Assembly (NCBI GenBank): GCA_029204225.1
Contig: CM055098.1
Location: 48,323,247-48,387,246, forward strand
Reading direction: 5' to 3'
DNA from: Diphasiastrum complanatum
Taxonomy: Eukaryota; Streptophyta; Lycopodiopsida; Lycopodiales; Lycopodiaceae
DNA: 64,000 bases
Shown here: positions 10,533 to 22,903 of the stretch, one piece after another
Layout of the letters: each line of letters begins with the position of its first letter
Position numbering within the stretch: the stretch's first letter is position 1
The notes under the pieces: generated by a model
Databases searched by the model: none
Told to the model about the DNA's origin: nothing
The model's input: the letters and a program-made list of their open reading frames with translations, nothing else
Position numbers and translations under genes: made by a program

Positions 10533-11045
10533 AATGATTGAGAACTCAAAGAAGGCCAAAAGTTCCAATTTCTAGGTGCTAGACAAAATTTGCACTAAAT
10601 TTTTCAAAGCAAAAGTGGATGAAGTAAATCTGAGTTCACACGTGTCAAATAGCTTAAAAAAATCAGATTTATTATCTAGAAAGTTTCATCCATTCATAGG
10701 ATCATAGATCCAAACACTTCTTCTTGGATTGAAGAAAATTGAAAAATAGTCAAAATTTGCTATTTTTGACTCCTACAATACTAAGATCTTAGATAGTACA
10801 GCCTTCAAGCATGTAAAACTCTGTTTTTCTTCTTCAACATGCCTCACTTGAATTTCAAGAACTCTCCTTAGGATCCACAAATCCTCTTGAGGTCACTTGC
10901 ATCACAAACTAGCCTTGATTAGCTTCCTATTCATATGCTACATGGATGGAAGAGATGAGAAGTAACATAGCCCCCACTCTATCTCGATTAGAGGCCTCAC
11001 ACGTGCTGCTACAATAGGTCGTACAGCTCTGAAATCAGAGAAAAA
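10533..11045 (-). repeat. Probable copia LTR remnant
   Basis: It contains CACACGTG at 10998-11005 followed by GGTCGTACAGC, the arrangement seen in the copia LTRs at 18397 and 3931 (CACACGTGTG then GTACGGCC), and a second ACACGTGT near 10638. The protease fragment immediately to the right is in the same orientation. Boundaries are not clear. Confidence 0.45.
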
Positions 11046-11290
11046 GATATGTTAATAAGTGATGATAAGAGTGGATCTGGTTATCTCAGATGGAATGAAC
11101 AAAACATCCTTCAAATGAACATTCCTATTTGTAGAGAGAGAAATAGGAATTGTGCCAATCCCTTTGATTGCACACTCACCATTATTGGCCATGTAGATCA
11201 CCCTCTTGTCATCTCCATATGCCAACAAATAAGTCAAATACTTTTGTGAAAAGTCATGTGTGAGCTTGCTCCACTATCAATCCACTATGG
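11046..11290 (-). pseudogene. Copia protease / pre-integrase fragment
   Basis: The minus strand encodes GECAIKGIGTIPISL then VHLKDVLFIPSEI, matching the segment after the protease active site in copia polyproteins (intact element: ACKIEGVGSIPLCL...INIEGVLYIP). Just upstream, near 11275, is a damaged W-I-D-S-type protease motif. It is a short isolated scrap. Confidence 0.65.
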
Positions 11291-11399
11291 ATCAATAACT
11301 CCAACAATAGAAGTCAAGAGGGTTGACTACTATTAGTTTATGTTTATAATGTATCTTTTGCGGCAGCCGACCTGTAACCTTATGGGTTCTCGCGAGGAC

Positions 11400-11960
11400 C
11401 AAATGCTATCTCAAGGACACTCCACAAGATAGAGCAAACAACATACTTCAAGTACATCAATCCCTCTGTGACCAAGTGGAAGAATAAGGATGGGTACATA
11501 GTGGAAGCCATCAATGCCCAGCAGCTCCAAGCAGCATGTGCCTATCTCACCAGGTGCACACAAAAACCACGGACGAAAGTGCTGAGGGTACCCATGTCCC
11601 TGTTTGCCCAGAACCTCTATGATTGGGCACAATTTGCTTCGAACTGCCTACATGACTACATTAAGAACAAGCAACCCATCACAATAATGGGATATCTTAT
11701 GACAGATATCACTCTTCACCAAGTACAGAATGGGCCAAAGCTTCAACAACAACTGTAGCTTGCGGACAAGGCATGGGACATCCCCATTGAGTCCAAAAAG
11801 TCCAACCGTGCACGATCAAGAACTACCTCCCCATCGGGATCCCAACCTAAAAGGGTCAACACAAGTATACTCCCACTAGTACGGAGGCAAATAAGCCCAC
11901 AACCGGATCCACCAACAGCTGCAACATCTGAAGCTCATGAGGCCGATACTTCCAAGGCTC
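11400..11960 (+). pseudogene. Unrecognised decayed ORF
   Basis: An open frame from about 11420 encodes YINPSVTKWKNKDGYIVEA, continues through AACAYLTRC and VPMSLFAQNLYDWAQF, and reaches an in-frame TAG at 11756-11758. The frame stays open afterwards with a basic Ser/Pro-rich tail (RARSRTTSPSGSQPKRV) to about 11960. The TAG sits in a Gln-rich run (QQQL*LADKAW), so a CAG-to-TAG change is likely. I recognise no domain. It could be an accessory ORF of a retroelement, or an N-terminal relative of the ORF at 31790. Confidence 0.4.
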
Positions 11961-12423
11961 TGTACCGTTTGTTTATTTCCTTGTTCCTCTTCATCTCTTT
12001 TGTGTGATTGATTTTTGCATGAGAAATAACTATTGTGCACGAGAGTCTTCCGTAGAGTATCTCAAGTTCATTTTTAGTGTTTTTGAAGCATAGTGTTGAT
12101 CTAGATTCATTCTAGCTAATGCCTATGACCAAATAAAGTTTGGGATCATTAAAGCATTTCTTTTTAGAGTTTAAGATCAGATCTAAGAGGCTGATTTGTT
12201 TAGATCCTTAGATGAACTGAAACCTCTAAGAAAAGTGTAAAGCAAAAAAATTTGTGAGAGTGAAAGCTAGGATTTTTTTGTCAAGATCTAATTGTGTATC
12301 ATTCAAGCTTGTGTGCTAGTTTGATAGAGACAAGGATATAGGCAATCTTGTGTGCTTTAGGCCTTTCATAGATCTTTAAAAATTCAAAAATCTTTGTGAT
12401 TTCAGAAGAGCATTCATTCTACA

Positions 12424-14208
12424 ATGTCATCCATGGGTGGATATTTGTTGGAATTAAGTGAGAGACTCACTTCCACAAACTATTCCATTTGGAAAGTGAG
12501 GATGGAATCACTCCTATTGATCCGTGATCTCTTTGACATAGTTCTAGGAGTTTAGGAAGAGCCTCAAGCTCCCCAAGAACAATCCAAATACAAGAAGAGA
12601 GCAAGATTAGCTCTACATTGCATAAAGTTGAATGTATGCAATGACCTCTTGAAGGAGGTGTCTTCTTGTGACTCATCAAAAGAGGCTTGGGATTCATTAA
12701 AGAGTATCTATGAATCCAATAACACTTCAAGAATCCTCATGCTAAGAAATCAAGTTTTCCAAAGCATGAAAGGAAGTGGAGAGAGTGGACAAGAGTATGT
12801 CCTTAGGATCAAAACTCTTAACAGGGAATTGAGTGCTATAGGAGAGAAGATCCAAGATCAAGAGCTAGTACAAATCATACTGAATGGCCTAGGTGATGGG
12901 TTCACCAACTTGGTCCAATCATTTGCTATTCAAGACACTCTTCCATCCATTGAAAATTTGCACAATGTTCTTGTGGCCAAGGAGAGTAGACTCCTACACC
13001 TCAAGACAAGAATAAAGGCATGTCACTTAATGGAGGAGAAGAGAAAGCAAACTTTACATCCAAAGGCATGAAGAAACAACATCCATTCAAGAAGAATCAA
13101 GGCAAGGAGGCCGAGATGAAGAATGGAGGATCTACTTCCAAAGGCAAGGTGAAGAACAAGGCAAAGCTCAAGTGTTTCTTTTGTGGGAAGAAATGACACT
13201 TTGCCTCGGAATGTTACTTGAAGAAGAATCAACAACCAATGGAGATCAAGGGAACATTGCTCAAGAGGAAGAAGATGAGGATGGATTCAACACATCCTTA
13301 ATGGTTGCATCTACACCAACTTCAAGTCAAGACACATGGTGGATAGATAGTGGGGCAAGTTCTCACATGTCTTTTAACAAGCATTATTTTTCTACTCTTC
13401 TCTCTTGTAATGACTCTAAGAAGTCAATATGCATTGCTAGTGATCAAGAATGCAAGATAGATGGCATAGGATATATTCCTCTTCGCTTAGGCACATCTAA
13501 AAGGATAGATCTAGATAATGTTTTGTATGTTCCTACCATTTCAAGAAACTTGCTTAGTGTAGGAAAATTAATGGACAATGGACTAGATGTAGATTTCAAG
13601 AATGGAGTTTGCTCCATCTTAAAAAATGATAAGTGCATAGCTAGTGGCATTAAGCAAGGTAGAATTTTCAAGTTGGATGCTAATGTTGCAAATGAAAGTG
13701 TGAACTTGGCTAGGGAGGAGCTATCTCAAGTGGAGCTTTGGCATAAGAGATTAGGCCATCCTAATCTTCAATCTATGGAGTCAATGGCAAGCAAGGAACT
13801 AGCTCTCGGCCTACCAAGAGCTTTCAAGAAGTGTGGAAAGATGTGTGAGGCATGTGGCCTTGCAAAGTCACACAAATCTTCTTACAAGAGATCTTCATCA
13901 AGATCTCGCCCTCCCTTGGATCTCATACATTCTGATGTACATAGTTTTTCACATGCAAGTAATGGAAGTGCCTTGATGTATGTAACTTTTATAGATGATT
14001 GTACTAGATTCACATGGATTGAGCTACTATCAAAGAAAAGTCTTGTTTATGAAGCTTTCATTAAGTTCAAGTCTCTAGTAGAAAAACAACTTAGTACTTC
14101 CATCAAAGCACTAAGATGTGATAATGGAGGAGAGTACACCTCCAATAAAATGAAAGACTTTTGCGAGATCAATGGCATTAAATTGCAGTACACTTGTTCC
14201 TACACCCC
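12424..14208 (+). pseudogene. Truncated copia gag-protease-integrase
   Basis: The start is ATG at 12424 (MSSMGGYLLELSERLTSTNY). Gag has one in-frame TAG at about 12553 (LGV*EEPQAP) and a frame change between 13071 and 13172. A zinc-knuckle relic (CFFCGKK, ending ECYLKK) is near 13175-13220, with the second half of the motif broken by a TGA. The protease motif WWIDSGASSHMS is near 13340. The integrase zinc region runs from WHKRLGHPN to CEACGLAKSH, and the catalytic Asp positions are present (IHSDVHSF near 13925; RCDNGGEY near 14115). It stops at YTPHSKGN (about 14215), just before the third catalytic residue. No RT, RNase H or LTR was found next to it. Confidence 0.8.
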
Positions 14209-15075
14209 CCATAGCAAAGGAAACTCCTTTGCTATGCTTAGCAAAGCAAAAGTTTTTCTTGCTATGCTCAGCATAACAAGAGAAACTATGTGAAAGTTTT
14301 AGAAACTTTAAAATTTTAAGGTTTAAAAAAAAAATCTAAAATTTCAAATTTTGAAAATCAAAAAATTCAAAATTCAAAAGTTAAAAATGAAAAAAAAAAT
14401 CCAAAAAAAAAAAACACAAAAAATTAAATTGTTAAAAAATCAAAAAATTCGGTTATCAATCAGTTGAGCTTTATTGTTGTAGAACTGGGGTTGTTTCAGT
14501 TTTTCAATCCAACTGACCTCTAATTACATAATTTTTTCCACTCAATCAACTCCTCTGTAGTATGTTTCTTTCCTTGCCTATCCTCAACCCAAGATCTGAT
14601 CAATCTACCATCAAGGAGATGAAGTTAGTTGTCACGCGTAGGTACGTTCCCATGAGAGCGATAGCATATTTTAGATTTCAGCATGAATGGAAGATCCACT
14701 TCTAGTCTAACATCCATTAACCCTAAGCATTAACACTACGACTATTAACACTTAGATCCACAATGAAGATATTTTACTCTTTCTCTCTCTTTCTTTCTCT
14801 TTCATAAAAAGTATAAAAACACGCAATCCCAATAACAATCAGTTCCAACAAGTAGCAAACACAATAAAAGTATGATTGATGGAGGAAAAGTGAGAGAGCA
14901 AGGACATTCATAAATCCATTTCACAAGAGAACCAATCTGCTTTATTGAAATAAAGATATGTACATGTGTAAGAAACTCGAGTTGGTCCCTTTTTATAGTA
15001 AAGAGGAGGACCCTAGCCTCTGAATCCTATTGGTCAAATTTAAAAAAGAGTGGGAACCATCCAGATCAAAGGAAA
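14209..15075. other. Non-coding A-rich stretch, no gene seen
   Basis: Bases 14290-14450 are almost pure A/T with AAAATTTC-like units. A CT-rich tract lies at about 14776-14803. Nothing coding is supported. The A-rich start follows the copia truncation directly, so the breakpoint sits at about 14210-14290. Confidence 0.6.
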
Positions 15076-16256
15076 CTGTTTACAGATCCTCTGCTTGGGA
15101 GGAACTGTTTACAGATCCTCTGCTTGGGAGGATCTGTTTACTATTTTTTTCTTACTTCTTGCTTACAAAACGATTTCTGCCTGTTATCAAGCTACGATGG
15201 GCATTTTTTCTTGGTGTTTTCTTGTTATTGCAATGCCCAGAATCAGGCAAAAAGGATTGGTTATCGTTTTAGTTAATGTCTTGCCTGTCAAAGGACAACT
15301 CAGGGTAGTCACTCTTGAACTGAAATCACATGCTCATCTACCAAACATGCAGGTCATGCAATCAACCAAGAAATCAGCATGCAGAGTGGTTGAAATGCCA
15401 TGAAATCCTACTTGAATGCTGCAAAATGAACTGAATTAGATCCTAAACACTACTACACTTGCATTAATCCACAAAACAAGAAATAGGAACCTAATCTACA
15501 GCATTTTAGAAGTCCAAGAATCAAGAAACCAACCAGTTTTTTGATTATTGGACATTCCAAAAATATCAAGAATAGGGTTGTAAGGGGATATGCAAGAACT
15601 ACATCACAAACGTAGCCTATTTAGTTTACCTGAATGCTAATTCCTACCTTAATCCACAAACAAGAAAGAAAATCTAATCCACTCTAGGAAAGCAAAAAAA
15701 CTAATCCACTCTACTATCCCACACACACAAAGGATGGAAGGGCATGATCATAGGAGCATCATTCAAGAAAACCGCCATGATCAAGGAGCTTAGTGTTGTA
15801 TCAAACTCATGGAGGCTCTTCACATTTGGACATGGAGTAGATACAATGCATAAAAAGCTCTTCTTCTCAAAGAGGGAGTCTCTTAAATAAGCAAGAGAGC
15901 TCCTTAGGTGGCATCCTAGTGGCATTCCAACATTAAACAAATTACAAGTGGAATAATGCTCTCCACTAGAGGTCACCATCAAAAGGTGGCTCACTCTACT
16001 TTCTTTAAGAGGAGTCTACTTGCATTTATTATTTTGCCTAGAAATACTAGTTCCTACATGGTCATTCCATCTTTCGGGATTCACCATGAGGCTTACATAG
16101 TTCTTGCTTGTCATTACTAACTAGTATTGCTCGGCTCTCAGTCTTCGTTTGTCTCATCTTCTCAGAGACCTCCTCGGTCTAAGGTGAGAGATGCTCTTGA
16201 GTTGCTCTGGTCGAGTATCTTGGGGATTCATCAAAATCAGCCAACATCATCACCCC
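15076..16256 (-). repeat. LTR family B, longest copy
   Basis: Bases 15105-15815 match 8678-9358, and 15815-16256 match the reverse complement of 33780-34210, so this copy spans the site where family A is inserted elsewhere. A 29-bp unit (CTGTTTACAGATCC...GGAGGAA) is duplicated at the start (15076-15104, 15105-15133). Homology ends at CAGCCAACATC near 16256, so the copy is truncated. A frame of about 97 codons on the minus strand (15701-15994) is partly shared between copies but has no recognisable domain. Confidence 0.7.
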
Positions 16257-17031
<775 letters not shown>

Positions 17032-17547
17032 GTGGCAGGTAGAGCAGAAAAGAAAAATACTAGAAACAATAGAGTTGTGCATGAAAGTCTGCCAAGGAGC
17101 AGAACACAGTGAAAGAGTAGAGTGTCACTCCGCCAACGAGCGAGACACTAACGATCTCGCTCTAAAAACTAAACTGATAATACAGTCGTTCTATTTTCAT
17201 GCATCTCCCTATTTTGTTCTATCATTTGTCTTGATTGCTAGAATATGTGATGTGATGTGTACTTGCGTGTCTGGGATCCTGTAAATAGCTTCCGCGCAAA
17301 AAGAAAATCCAAAGACACAAAATCGTTCGCAAATAAGAAGACGAAGACGAAATCGAAACAATTGCATACCATCAAGGTTTACTTTTGCATAAAGTATGCA
17401 AACAAGTTAAATCAACATTTCATGTCGTGTATGCCTAAATCAACACCTCTGCATCAAGCTACTAAATGCTTAGATCACAGAACATGCATGAGAAAAAAAA
17501 AAGTACTCATTAGTATCATTCTTGGAAACAACTTAGCATTTACCATT

Positions 17548-18000
17548 CTATCTTATGTTTTTTTGTTTCAAAGCATCTTGAGATCTGCATTTGATGCATT
17601 CTTGCGATCCTAGTAAACAATCATTATGGTTCAGAAAATACTTCCCTTGTTTTACTAGTATGGCCCTCAGAGATTGAATGGCCGTAACTAGTTTCAGTTT
17701 GCATGCTTTTGTTATGCGTGTCCTTTCGGTTCTCTGTAAGTAAGCATCAAGTGTTTCGTCGTCGTCAGGTTCTTTGTCATGCTGTGCAGAAGTCTTCGTC
17801 TCCTTAATTCTTTCCATGCAGCACTGGCTTTTTGGAGCAAAAGGCGTTTTAAACATTGGGTGAAGCTCTCTATGTTGATGACTTTGCTGTAATGTGATTC
17901 CTTTTCGTTTCAGACAAGAAGGCAATGACTTTGGTGAAGTAGATGTAGATGGTGATATCAATGGAGAAGAGCCGAAAGCATTTCGTGAAGATCTTTCCAT
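17548..18000 (-). CDS. Unrecognised 150-aa ORF downstream of a primer site
   Basis: The frame starts MERSSRNAFGSSPLISPSTS and is Ser/Lys-rich. It has an acidic stretch (DKEPDDDETLDAYLQRTERT) and Cys residues near its end (CLLGSQECIKCRS), without a recognisable zinc knuckle. It begins about 200 bp inside a tRNA-iMet primer site (18204-18216) that reads in the same direction, the usual place for gag. It may therefore be the start of a gag-like protein of the older element, truncated on its left. No homology is recognised and it may be a chance frame. Confidence 0.35.
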   Translation of the reverse strand: MERSSRNAFGSSPLISPSTSTSPKSLPSCLKRKGITLQQSHQHRELHPMFKTPFAPKSQCCMERIKETKTSAQHDKEPDDDETLDAYLQRTERTRITKACKLKLVTAIQSLRAILVKQGKYFLNHNDCLLGSQECIKCRSQDALKQKNIR

Positions 18001-18203
18001 TGTTGTTTAAACAAAAGAAAAGTAAGAAAATAAACTTGAGATTTCAAAAAATATCACTTCCCAAAAAGAAAGATGGAAGCTTTAAAAGTACATAGAAATT
18101 CTATTCAAAAGATGTAAAATCGGATGGTGTTGGCATCTGGTTTATGTTTGAACATACTAGGCCTTCACAACAATTTCACAAAGAGAGAAAAATAGTGAAC
18201 CTT

Positions 18204-18216
18204 GGCTCTGATACCA
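18204..18216 (-). other. Primer binding site of an older, interrupted LTR element
   Basis: The plus strand reads GGCTCTGATACCA (minus TGGTATCAGAGCC). The LTR it belongs to should start immediately to the right, but only about 20 bp remain before the intact copia inserts at 18239. The LTR appears to continue at 24402. Confidence 0.75.
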
Positions 18217-18238
18217 AACTGTGAACTTGAAGTGAAGG

Positions 18239-18920
18239 TGTAAAAATTACAGCAAATAAGGATCCTAAAACACTTGAAATGATGAGGGAAACAATAAATT
18301 ATGATTTCATAAGATTAGCACAAGTTGAACCATCAAAATCCATCAAAAATCTATGCTTGAACCTCACTAAATGGCCCAAATCCTTGAAGAAGACTTCACA
18401 CGTGTGAAAGTACGGCCTCCCACAGTCTGAGTACTGTACACCAGGCCTACATTCAATCCTATAATCATTAGTAATCACAAGTACTCAAACAATTATGAAC
18501 ATAGAGAGCAATTGCACCATTATGAGAGAAAAATCATGAAATTGCTTGATTGATTTTGGTGAGATATCATCACCTATATATACATGATCCATCACGGTTT
18601 TGGGCAGGTATGAGTAGCCCTAAACCTATCCCTAATGCTAATTTTGGTGGATATTTCATCCCTACCAAGTTAGGGTTGGAATCTTGGAGATCCCTCAACA
18701 ATGCAAAAATTACCAAAAATAGCTCCTATTTTTTCTCCCTTGTATCTAAGCATAATTTGGACTCATTCCAAAGGTTCTAACACTTAGGTCTACTTGAGAA
18801 CATCCTTATGAATGGAATCCTATGCTATTTGGCACGTGTGACAAGCCACATCATGACCATCTAACTATTTACAAGTCATATGACCAAAACTAGTCAAGCT
18901 AGAATTGTGAATTTTTAACA
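18239..18920 (-). repeat. 3' LTR of intact copia
   Basis: 682 bp with ends TG...CA (plus strand TGTAAAAATTAC to TTTTTAACA). It contains the palindrome CACACGTGTG at 18397-18406 and a second CACGTGTG near 18835. It is the same length as the other LTR. Confidence 0.97.
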
Positions 18921-18931
18921 CTCCTCCTCAC
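18921..18931 (-). other. Polypurine tract
   Basis: The minus strand reads GTGAGGAGGAG directly before the 3' LTR, the expected primer for plus-strand DNA synthesis. Confidence 0.8.
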
Positions 18932-18934
18932 TAT

Positions 18935-21900
18935 CTAGCTTGGTTCAATAATTGCTTTACTAATCACTCCAAGTGATGATCTGAACTTCATAAAAGGTGT
19001 CTTTTGAAGTGGTTTAGTAAGTAGATCAGCTACACATTCATTGCTTGGAACATGCTCCAAAGCAATCTCCTTGGCTTGCACCATTTCTCTCACAAAGTGA
19101 TGGCATATCTCAATGTGCTTAGATCTTGCATGGAAGATTGGGTTAGATGCAAGGTGTTGGGCTGATATATTGTCATTGTAGATGATTGGTGCCTCCTCTG
19201 AATCCATGATCTTTAGTTCCACCAATAATCTCTTGATCCAAAGTACCTCCTTTGTAGTGGTTGTCAAAGCTTTGTACTCGGCCTCGGTTGAAGATAGAGA
19301 TATAGTTTCTTGCTTTTTTGAAAGCCATGAAACCACACCTTCTCCTATGAAAGTTGAATAGGCACTTGTTGATTTCCTATCCCTCTTGTCCCCTGCAAAA
19401 TCTGAATCACTAAATGCATGAAGGTTAATCACATATCCTCTATATAGAATCCCAAAATCCAATGTACCCGAGATGTATCTTAGAATCCTCTTAGCCTTTT
19501 TCCAATGGATATTCAATGGCTTTTGCATGGATTGGCTCAACCTACATACACTAAAGCTAAGATCTGGTCTAGTTATAGTGATCCACATTAAGGAACCTAT
19601 AAGTTGCCTAAACAAAGTGATGTCCATGAAGGATCTTTCATCATCTTCATTTGGCACTTTTACATCTTGCTCCATTGGTGTGTCAACACTTTTGCATACT
19701 TCCATCTTAAACTTCTTCAAAAGACTTTGAGCATAGTTTACTTGACTTATAAAGATAAAATCAGACCCTCTAAGTACTTCTATGCCTAAGATGAAGTGAA
19801 GACACCCTAGATCTACCATCTTGAACTCTAAGGATAGATCTATCTTGATTTTTTCAATACCATCAACACTATTTCCACTAATGATGATGTCATCTACATA
19901 AATGAGTAAAAGTACAATACCAACATCATCAAACTTAATGTAAAGAGTGGGATCATATTCACTTTGAACAAAAGAAAGTGAAATAAGATAGCAATGTAGT
20001 CTTGAATTCCAAGATCTCGAGGCTTGCTTCAAGCCATAGATGCTTCTTTGGAGATGGCATACTTTGTTCTCCATTCCATGCTTGATGAACCCTTGTGGCT
20101 GCTCCATATAGATATCCTCTTCCAAAAACCCATTCAAGAAAGCATTAGAGACATCCATTTGACATAGAATCCATCCAAAATGTGATGCAAGTGCAATGAT
20201 TAGTCTTATTGTGACCATCTTGGCCACGGGTGCAAAAGTTTCCTCATAGTCTATCCCTCTCTCTTGAGCATAACCTTTTGCAACTAATCTTGCTTTATGT
20301 TTGTTAACACTCCCATTTGCATTCAACTTAATCTTGAAGACCCACTTGCATCCTATTACATTCCTTTGAGGTCTCTCAGCAAGCAACCAAGTTTCATTCT
20401 CAATCAAGGCATCATACTCATCCAACATAGTTTTATACCATTCTTTGGAGTTCAATGCATCTTCAACATTAGACGGTTCTTCAAAACTAGATAAATCATA
20501 AGAAGTGGATGATATACCCTCAACTTGCTGTCCTTTGCCTTGATATGTGAGCCTTGATGGCTCCACTTTTGTCCTTGAAGATCTCCTTGGTGTGATAGGT
20601 GGGTTTGGTGCTTGCTCCTCCATGAGCTCCTCCTCAAAACCAAGATCTTGCTCCTCGGCCATCTTCTTCTTGATTGTTGGAGCACTTGAGCCTTCTTCAA
20701 GCATATGCATATGATGTTCATCAAAGATGACATCCCTTGAAACAACAAATTTGTTCAAGGATGGGAGATAGACTTTGTAGCCCTTGCTTGAGCTTGCATG
20801 TCCAAGCATGATCCCTCTTGTGGAAGATGGATCCTCCTTGGTTCTTGTTTCCAATGGCACATGCACATAACATATACACCCAAAAACTTTCAAGTGATTA
20901 AGATTGGGTTTCTTTCCATACAACATCTCATATGGAGTTTTGCCTTCAATTGCTTTGCAAGACACCCTATTCATCAAGTAGTTTGCACATACAAGAGAGT
21001 CACCCCAAAAGGATTTGGGCAAACAAGCATCTAATCTTAAAGCCTTAGAACATTCACATAATGTTCTATTCCTTCTTTCAGCAACTCCATTTTGTTGAGG
21101 AGTGTAAGGACAAGAAGTCTCTTTCTTGATCCCTTCCTCCTCACAAAAGGCCTTGAACTCATTGGAGATGAATTCTCCACCATTGTCACTTCTAAGAATC
21201 TTGAGGCTATGATTATGATGCTTTTCCACAAACAACTTGAACTTTACAAAAGTATCAAATACTTGAGACTTGAAGGAAAGTAAGAACACCCAACAATATC
21301 TTGAGTAGTCATCAATGAAGGTTAAAAACATGGATGAACCTCCATTAGATTTGGTGCTAGCAATGTGCACATCCGAGTGTATGAGTTCAAGAGGATGAGA
21401 TGACTTTGTGATGGAGTTAGGAAACACCTTCTTATGTGCCTTGGATAAGGCACAAGCTTCACAAACCTTGTCTTCCTTCCCAATAGACCTTGGTAGGCCT
21501 AAAGCATACTCCTCCTTGATCATAGCCTCCATGGAACCCGAGTTGACATGTCCAAGTCTTTTGTGCCATAAAGTAAAGGTAGATATCTTGCTCTTCTCGG
21601 CCAACATGACAACATTAGTATCCACAAATGCATCCAGCTTATAAAGTTTGCCAAGTCTAGTGCCCTTAGCCACTATCTTACCCTTCTTCTTGATGAAACA
21701 TTCATTTGAAGCAAAGTCAACATTGAAACCATTGTCTACCATTTGGCCAACACTTAGTAGATTCTTTGTTATTGTAGGAATGTACAAAACACCTTCTATG
21801 TTGATCTTTTTGGAAGATCCTAAGCAAAGGGGAATGCTACCAACTCCTTCAATCTTACAAGCTTCATCATTTGCTGTATAGATAGACTTTATAGGTCCAT

Positions 21901-22903
21901 CATAAGATAAGAGAGAAGAGAAAAACTCCCTTTTACTAGTCATGTGTGAACTAGCACCCGAGTCAATCCACCAAGGATCTTCTCCTTTGAAGCTTGTTGA
22001 AGAAAATATAGACATCATGAGAGAGTCCTCATGTGAACTCTCCTCCTCCTCCTCTTTGCTCATGTTGGCTTGGCTTTGATCTTGCTTCCTCTTGAAGCAT
22101 TCCGAGGCATAATGCCCCATCTTGCTACAATAGTAGCACTTCACCTTTGATTTGTCCTTCTTGACTTTGGTGGTTGATGGAGATGCCTTTGGGGGTCCTT
22201 CTTGATCCTCAAGCTTTGTAGACTTCTTGAATGTTGATCCTTTGCCTTTGGACTTGCCTTTGCCTTTGGTGAAGAGAGCTTGGTCATCTCCACCTTGGAT
22301 GGAAAGCCTATCCATCCTCTCTTGCATTTGGCTCCTTCTTGATTCCTCGGCCATGAGTGTGCCTTGGAGTTCTTCAAGTATGGGTAGCTTACCCATAATT
22401 GCATATCCCTGAACCAAATTGTCAAATTCAAAGCTTAGTCCATTCAATATGAGTTGAACAAGCTCTTCATCCTTGATAGGGTCACCTATAAAGGCTAGCT
22501 CTTTGTTCAATTCCTTTACTCTTAGGACAAAAGTATGTGCACTCTCTCCTTTCTTTTGATAGCTTCTATAGATTTGATTCTTCAAAGCTAACATTCTAGT
22601 TTGGTTCTTGGATTCATAGACCTTTTGCAAAGTCTCCCAAGCATCTTGAGCTGAAGTGCAATCTCCTACCTCTCTTAAGAGTTCATTTGCAACATTCATT
22701 TTTATGCAATGTAGTGCAACATTGCACCTCTTGATGTATTTGGCTTTTTCTTGAGGATGAATAGGTTCACCCTCCTTACCATTTACAATTTCCATCAGAT
22801 CTTGCATGATCATGATAGATTCCATTCTAACTTTCCATATGGAATAGTTAGTTTTGTTGAGCCTTTCATTAGTATCCAAAAGATATGCATTTATAGATGC
22901 CAT
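18935..22903 (-). CDS. Copia Gag-Pol polyprotein, complete
   Basis: The 1322-aa frame starts MASINAYLLD just inside the leader. Approximate domain order: gag/UBN2 1-200; zinc knuckle CYYCSKMGHYASEC 255-268; aspartic protease WIDSGASSHM 312-321; integrase zinc region from WHKRLGHVN to CEAC 447-486; integrase core with Asp in IHSDVH (about 510), Asp in RSDNGGEF (about 574) and Glu in NGVAERRNR (about 609). RT follows from about 820, with DVSNAFLNG (about 918) and catalytic YVDD (about 1003). RNase H includes FSDSDFAGD, SSTEAEY and a final HSRSKH-like HARSKHIE. No stop or frameshift and all catalytic residues are visible, so it can plausibly make particles, copy its RNA and integrate. As in copia generally, integrase precedes RT. 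Confidence 0.97.
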   Translation of the reverse strand: MASINAYLLDTNERLNKTNYSIWKVRMESIMIMQDLMEIVNGKEGEPIHPQEKAKYIKRCNVALHCIKMNVANELLREVGDCTSAQDAWETLQKVYESKNQTRMLALKNQIYRSYQKKGESAHTFVLRVKELNKELAFIGDPIKDEELVQLILNGLSFEFDNLVQGYAIMGKLPILEELQGTLMAEESRRSQMQERMDRLSIQGGDDQALFTKGKGKSKGKGSTFKKSTKLEDQEGPPKASPSTTKVKKDKSKVKCYYCSKMGHYASECFKRKQDQSQANMSKEEEEESSHEDSLMMSIFSSTSFKGEDPWWIDSGASSHMTSKREFFSSLLSYDGPIKSIYTANDEACKIEGVGSIPLCLGSSKKINIEGVLYIPTITKNLLSVGQMVDNGFNVDFASNECFIKKKGKIVAKGTRLGKLYKLDAFVDTNVVMLAEKSKISTFTLWHKRLGHVNSGSMEAMIKEEYALGLPRSIGKEDKVCEACALSKAHKKVFPNSITKSSHPLELIHSDVHIASTKSNGGSSMFLTFIDDYSRYCWVFLLSFKSQVFDTFVKFKLFVEKHHNHSLKILRSDNGGEFISNEFKAFCEEEGIKKETSCPYTPQQNGVAERRNRTLCECSKALRLDACLPKSFWGDSLVCANYLMNRVSCKAIEGKTPYEMLYGKKPNLNHLKVFGCICYVHVPLETRTKEDPSSTRGIMLGHASSSKGYKVYLPSLNKFVVSRDVIFDEHHMHMLEEGSSAPTIKKKMAEEQDLGFEEELMEEQAPNPPITPRRSSRTKVEPSRLTYQGKGQQVEGISSTSYDLSSFEEPSNVEDALNSKEWYKTMLDEYDALIENETWLLAERPQRNVIGCKWVFKIKLNANGSVNKHKARLVAKGYAQERGIDYEETFAPVAKMVTIRLIIALASHFGWILCQMDVSNAFLNGFLEEDIYMEQPQGFIKHGMENKVCHLQRSIYGLKQASRSWNSRLHCYLISLSFVQSEYDPTLYIKFDDVGIVLLLIYVDDIIISGNSVDGIEKIKIDLSLEFKMVDLGCLHFILGIEVLRGSDFIFISQVNYAQSLLKKFKMEVCKSVDTPMEQDVKVPNEDDERSFMDITLFRQLIGSLMWITITRPDLSFSVCRLSQSMQKPLNIHWKKAKRILRYISGTLDFGILYRGYVINLHAFSDSDFAGDKRDRKSTSAYSTFIGEGVVSWLSKKQETISLSSTEAEYKALTTTTKEVLWIKRLLVELKIMDSEEAPIIYNDNISAQHLASNPIFHARSKHIEICHHFVREMVQAKEIALEHVPSNECVADLLTKPLQKTPFMKFRSSLGVISKAIIEPS

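Noticed and set aside
20297-22431. Many plus-strand and alternative-frame ORFs inside the intact copia
   Set aside because: They are shadows of the 1322-codon minus-strand polyprotein.
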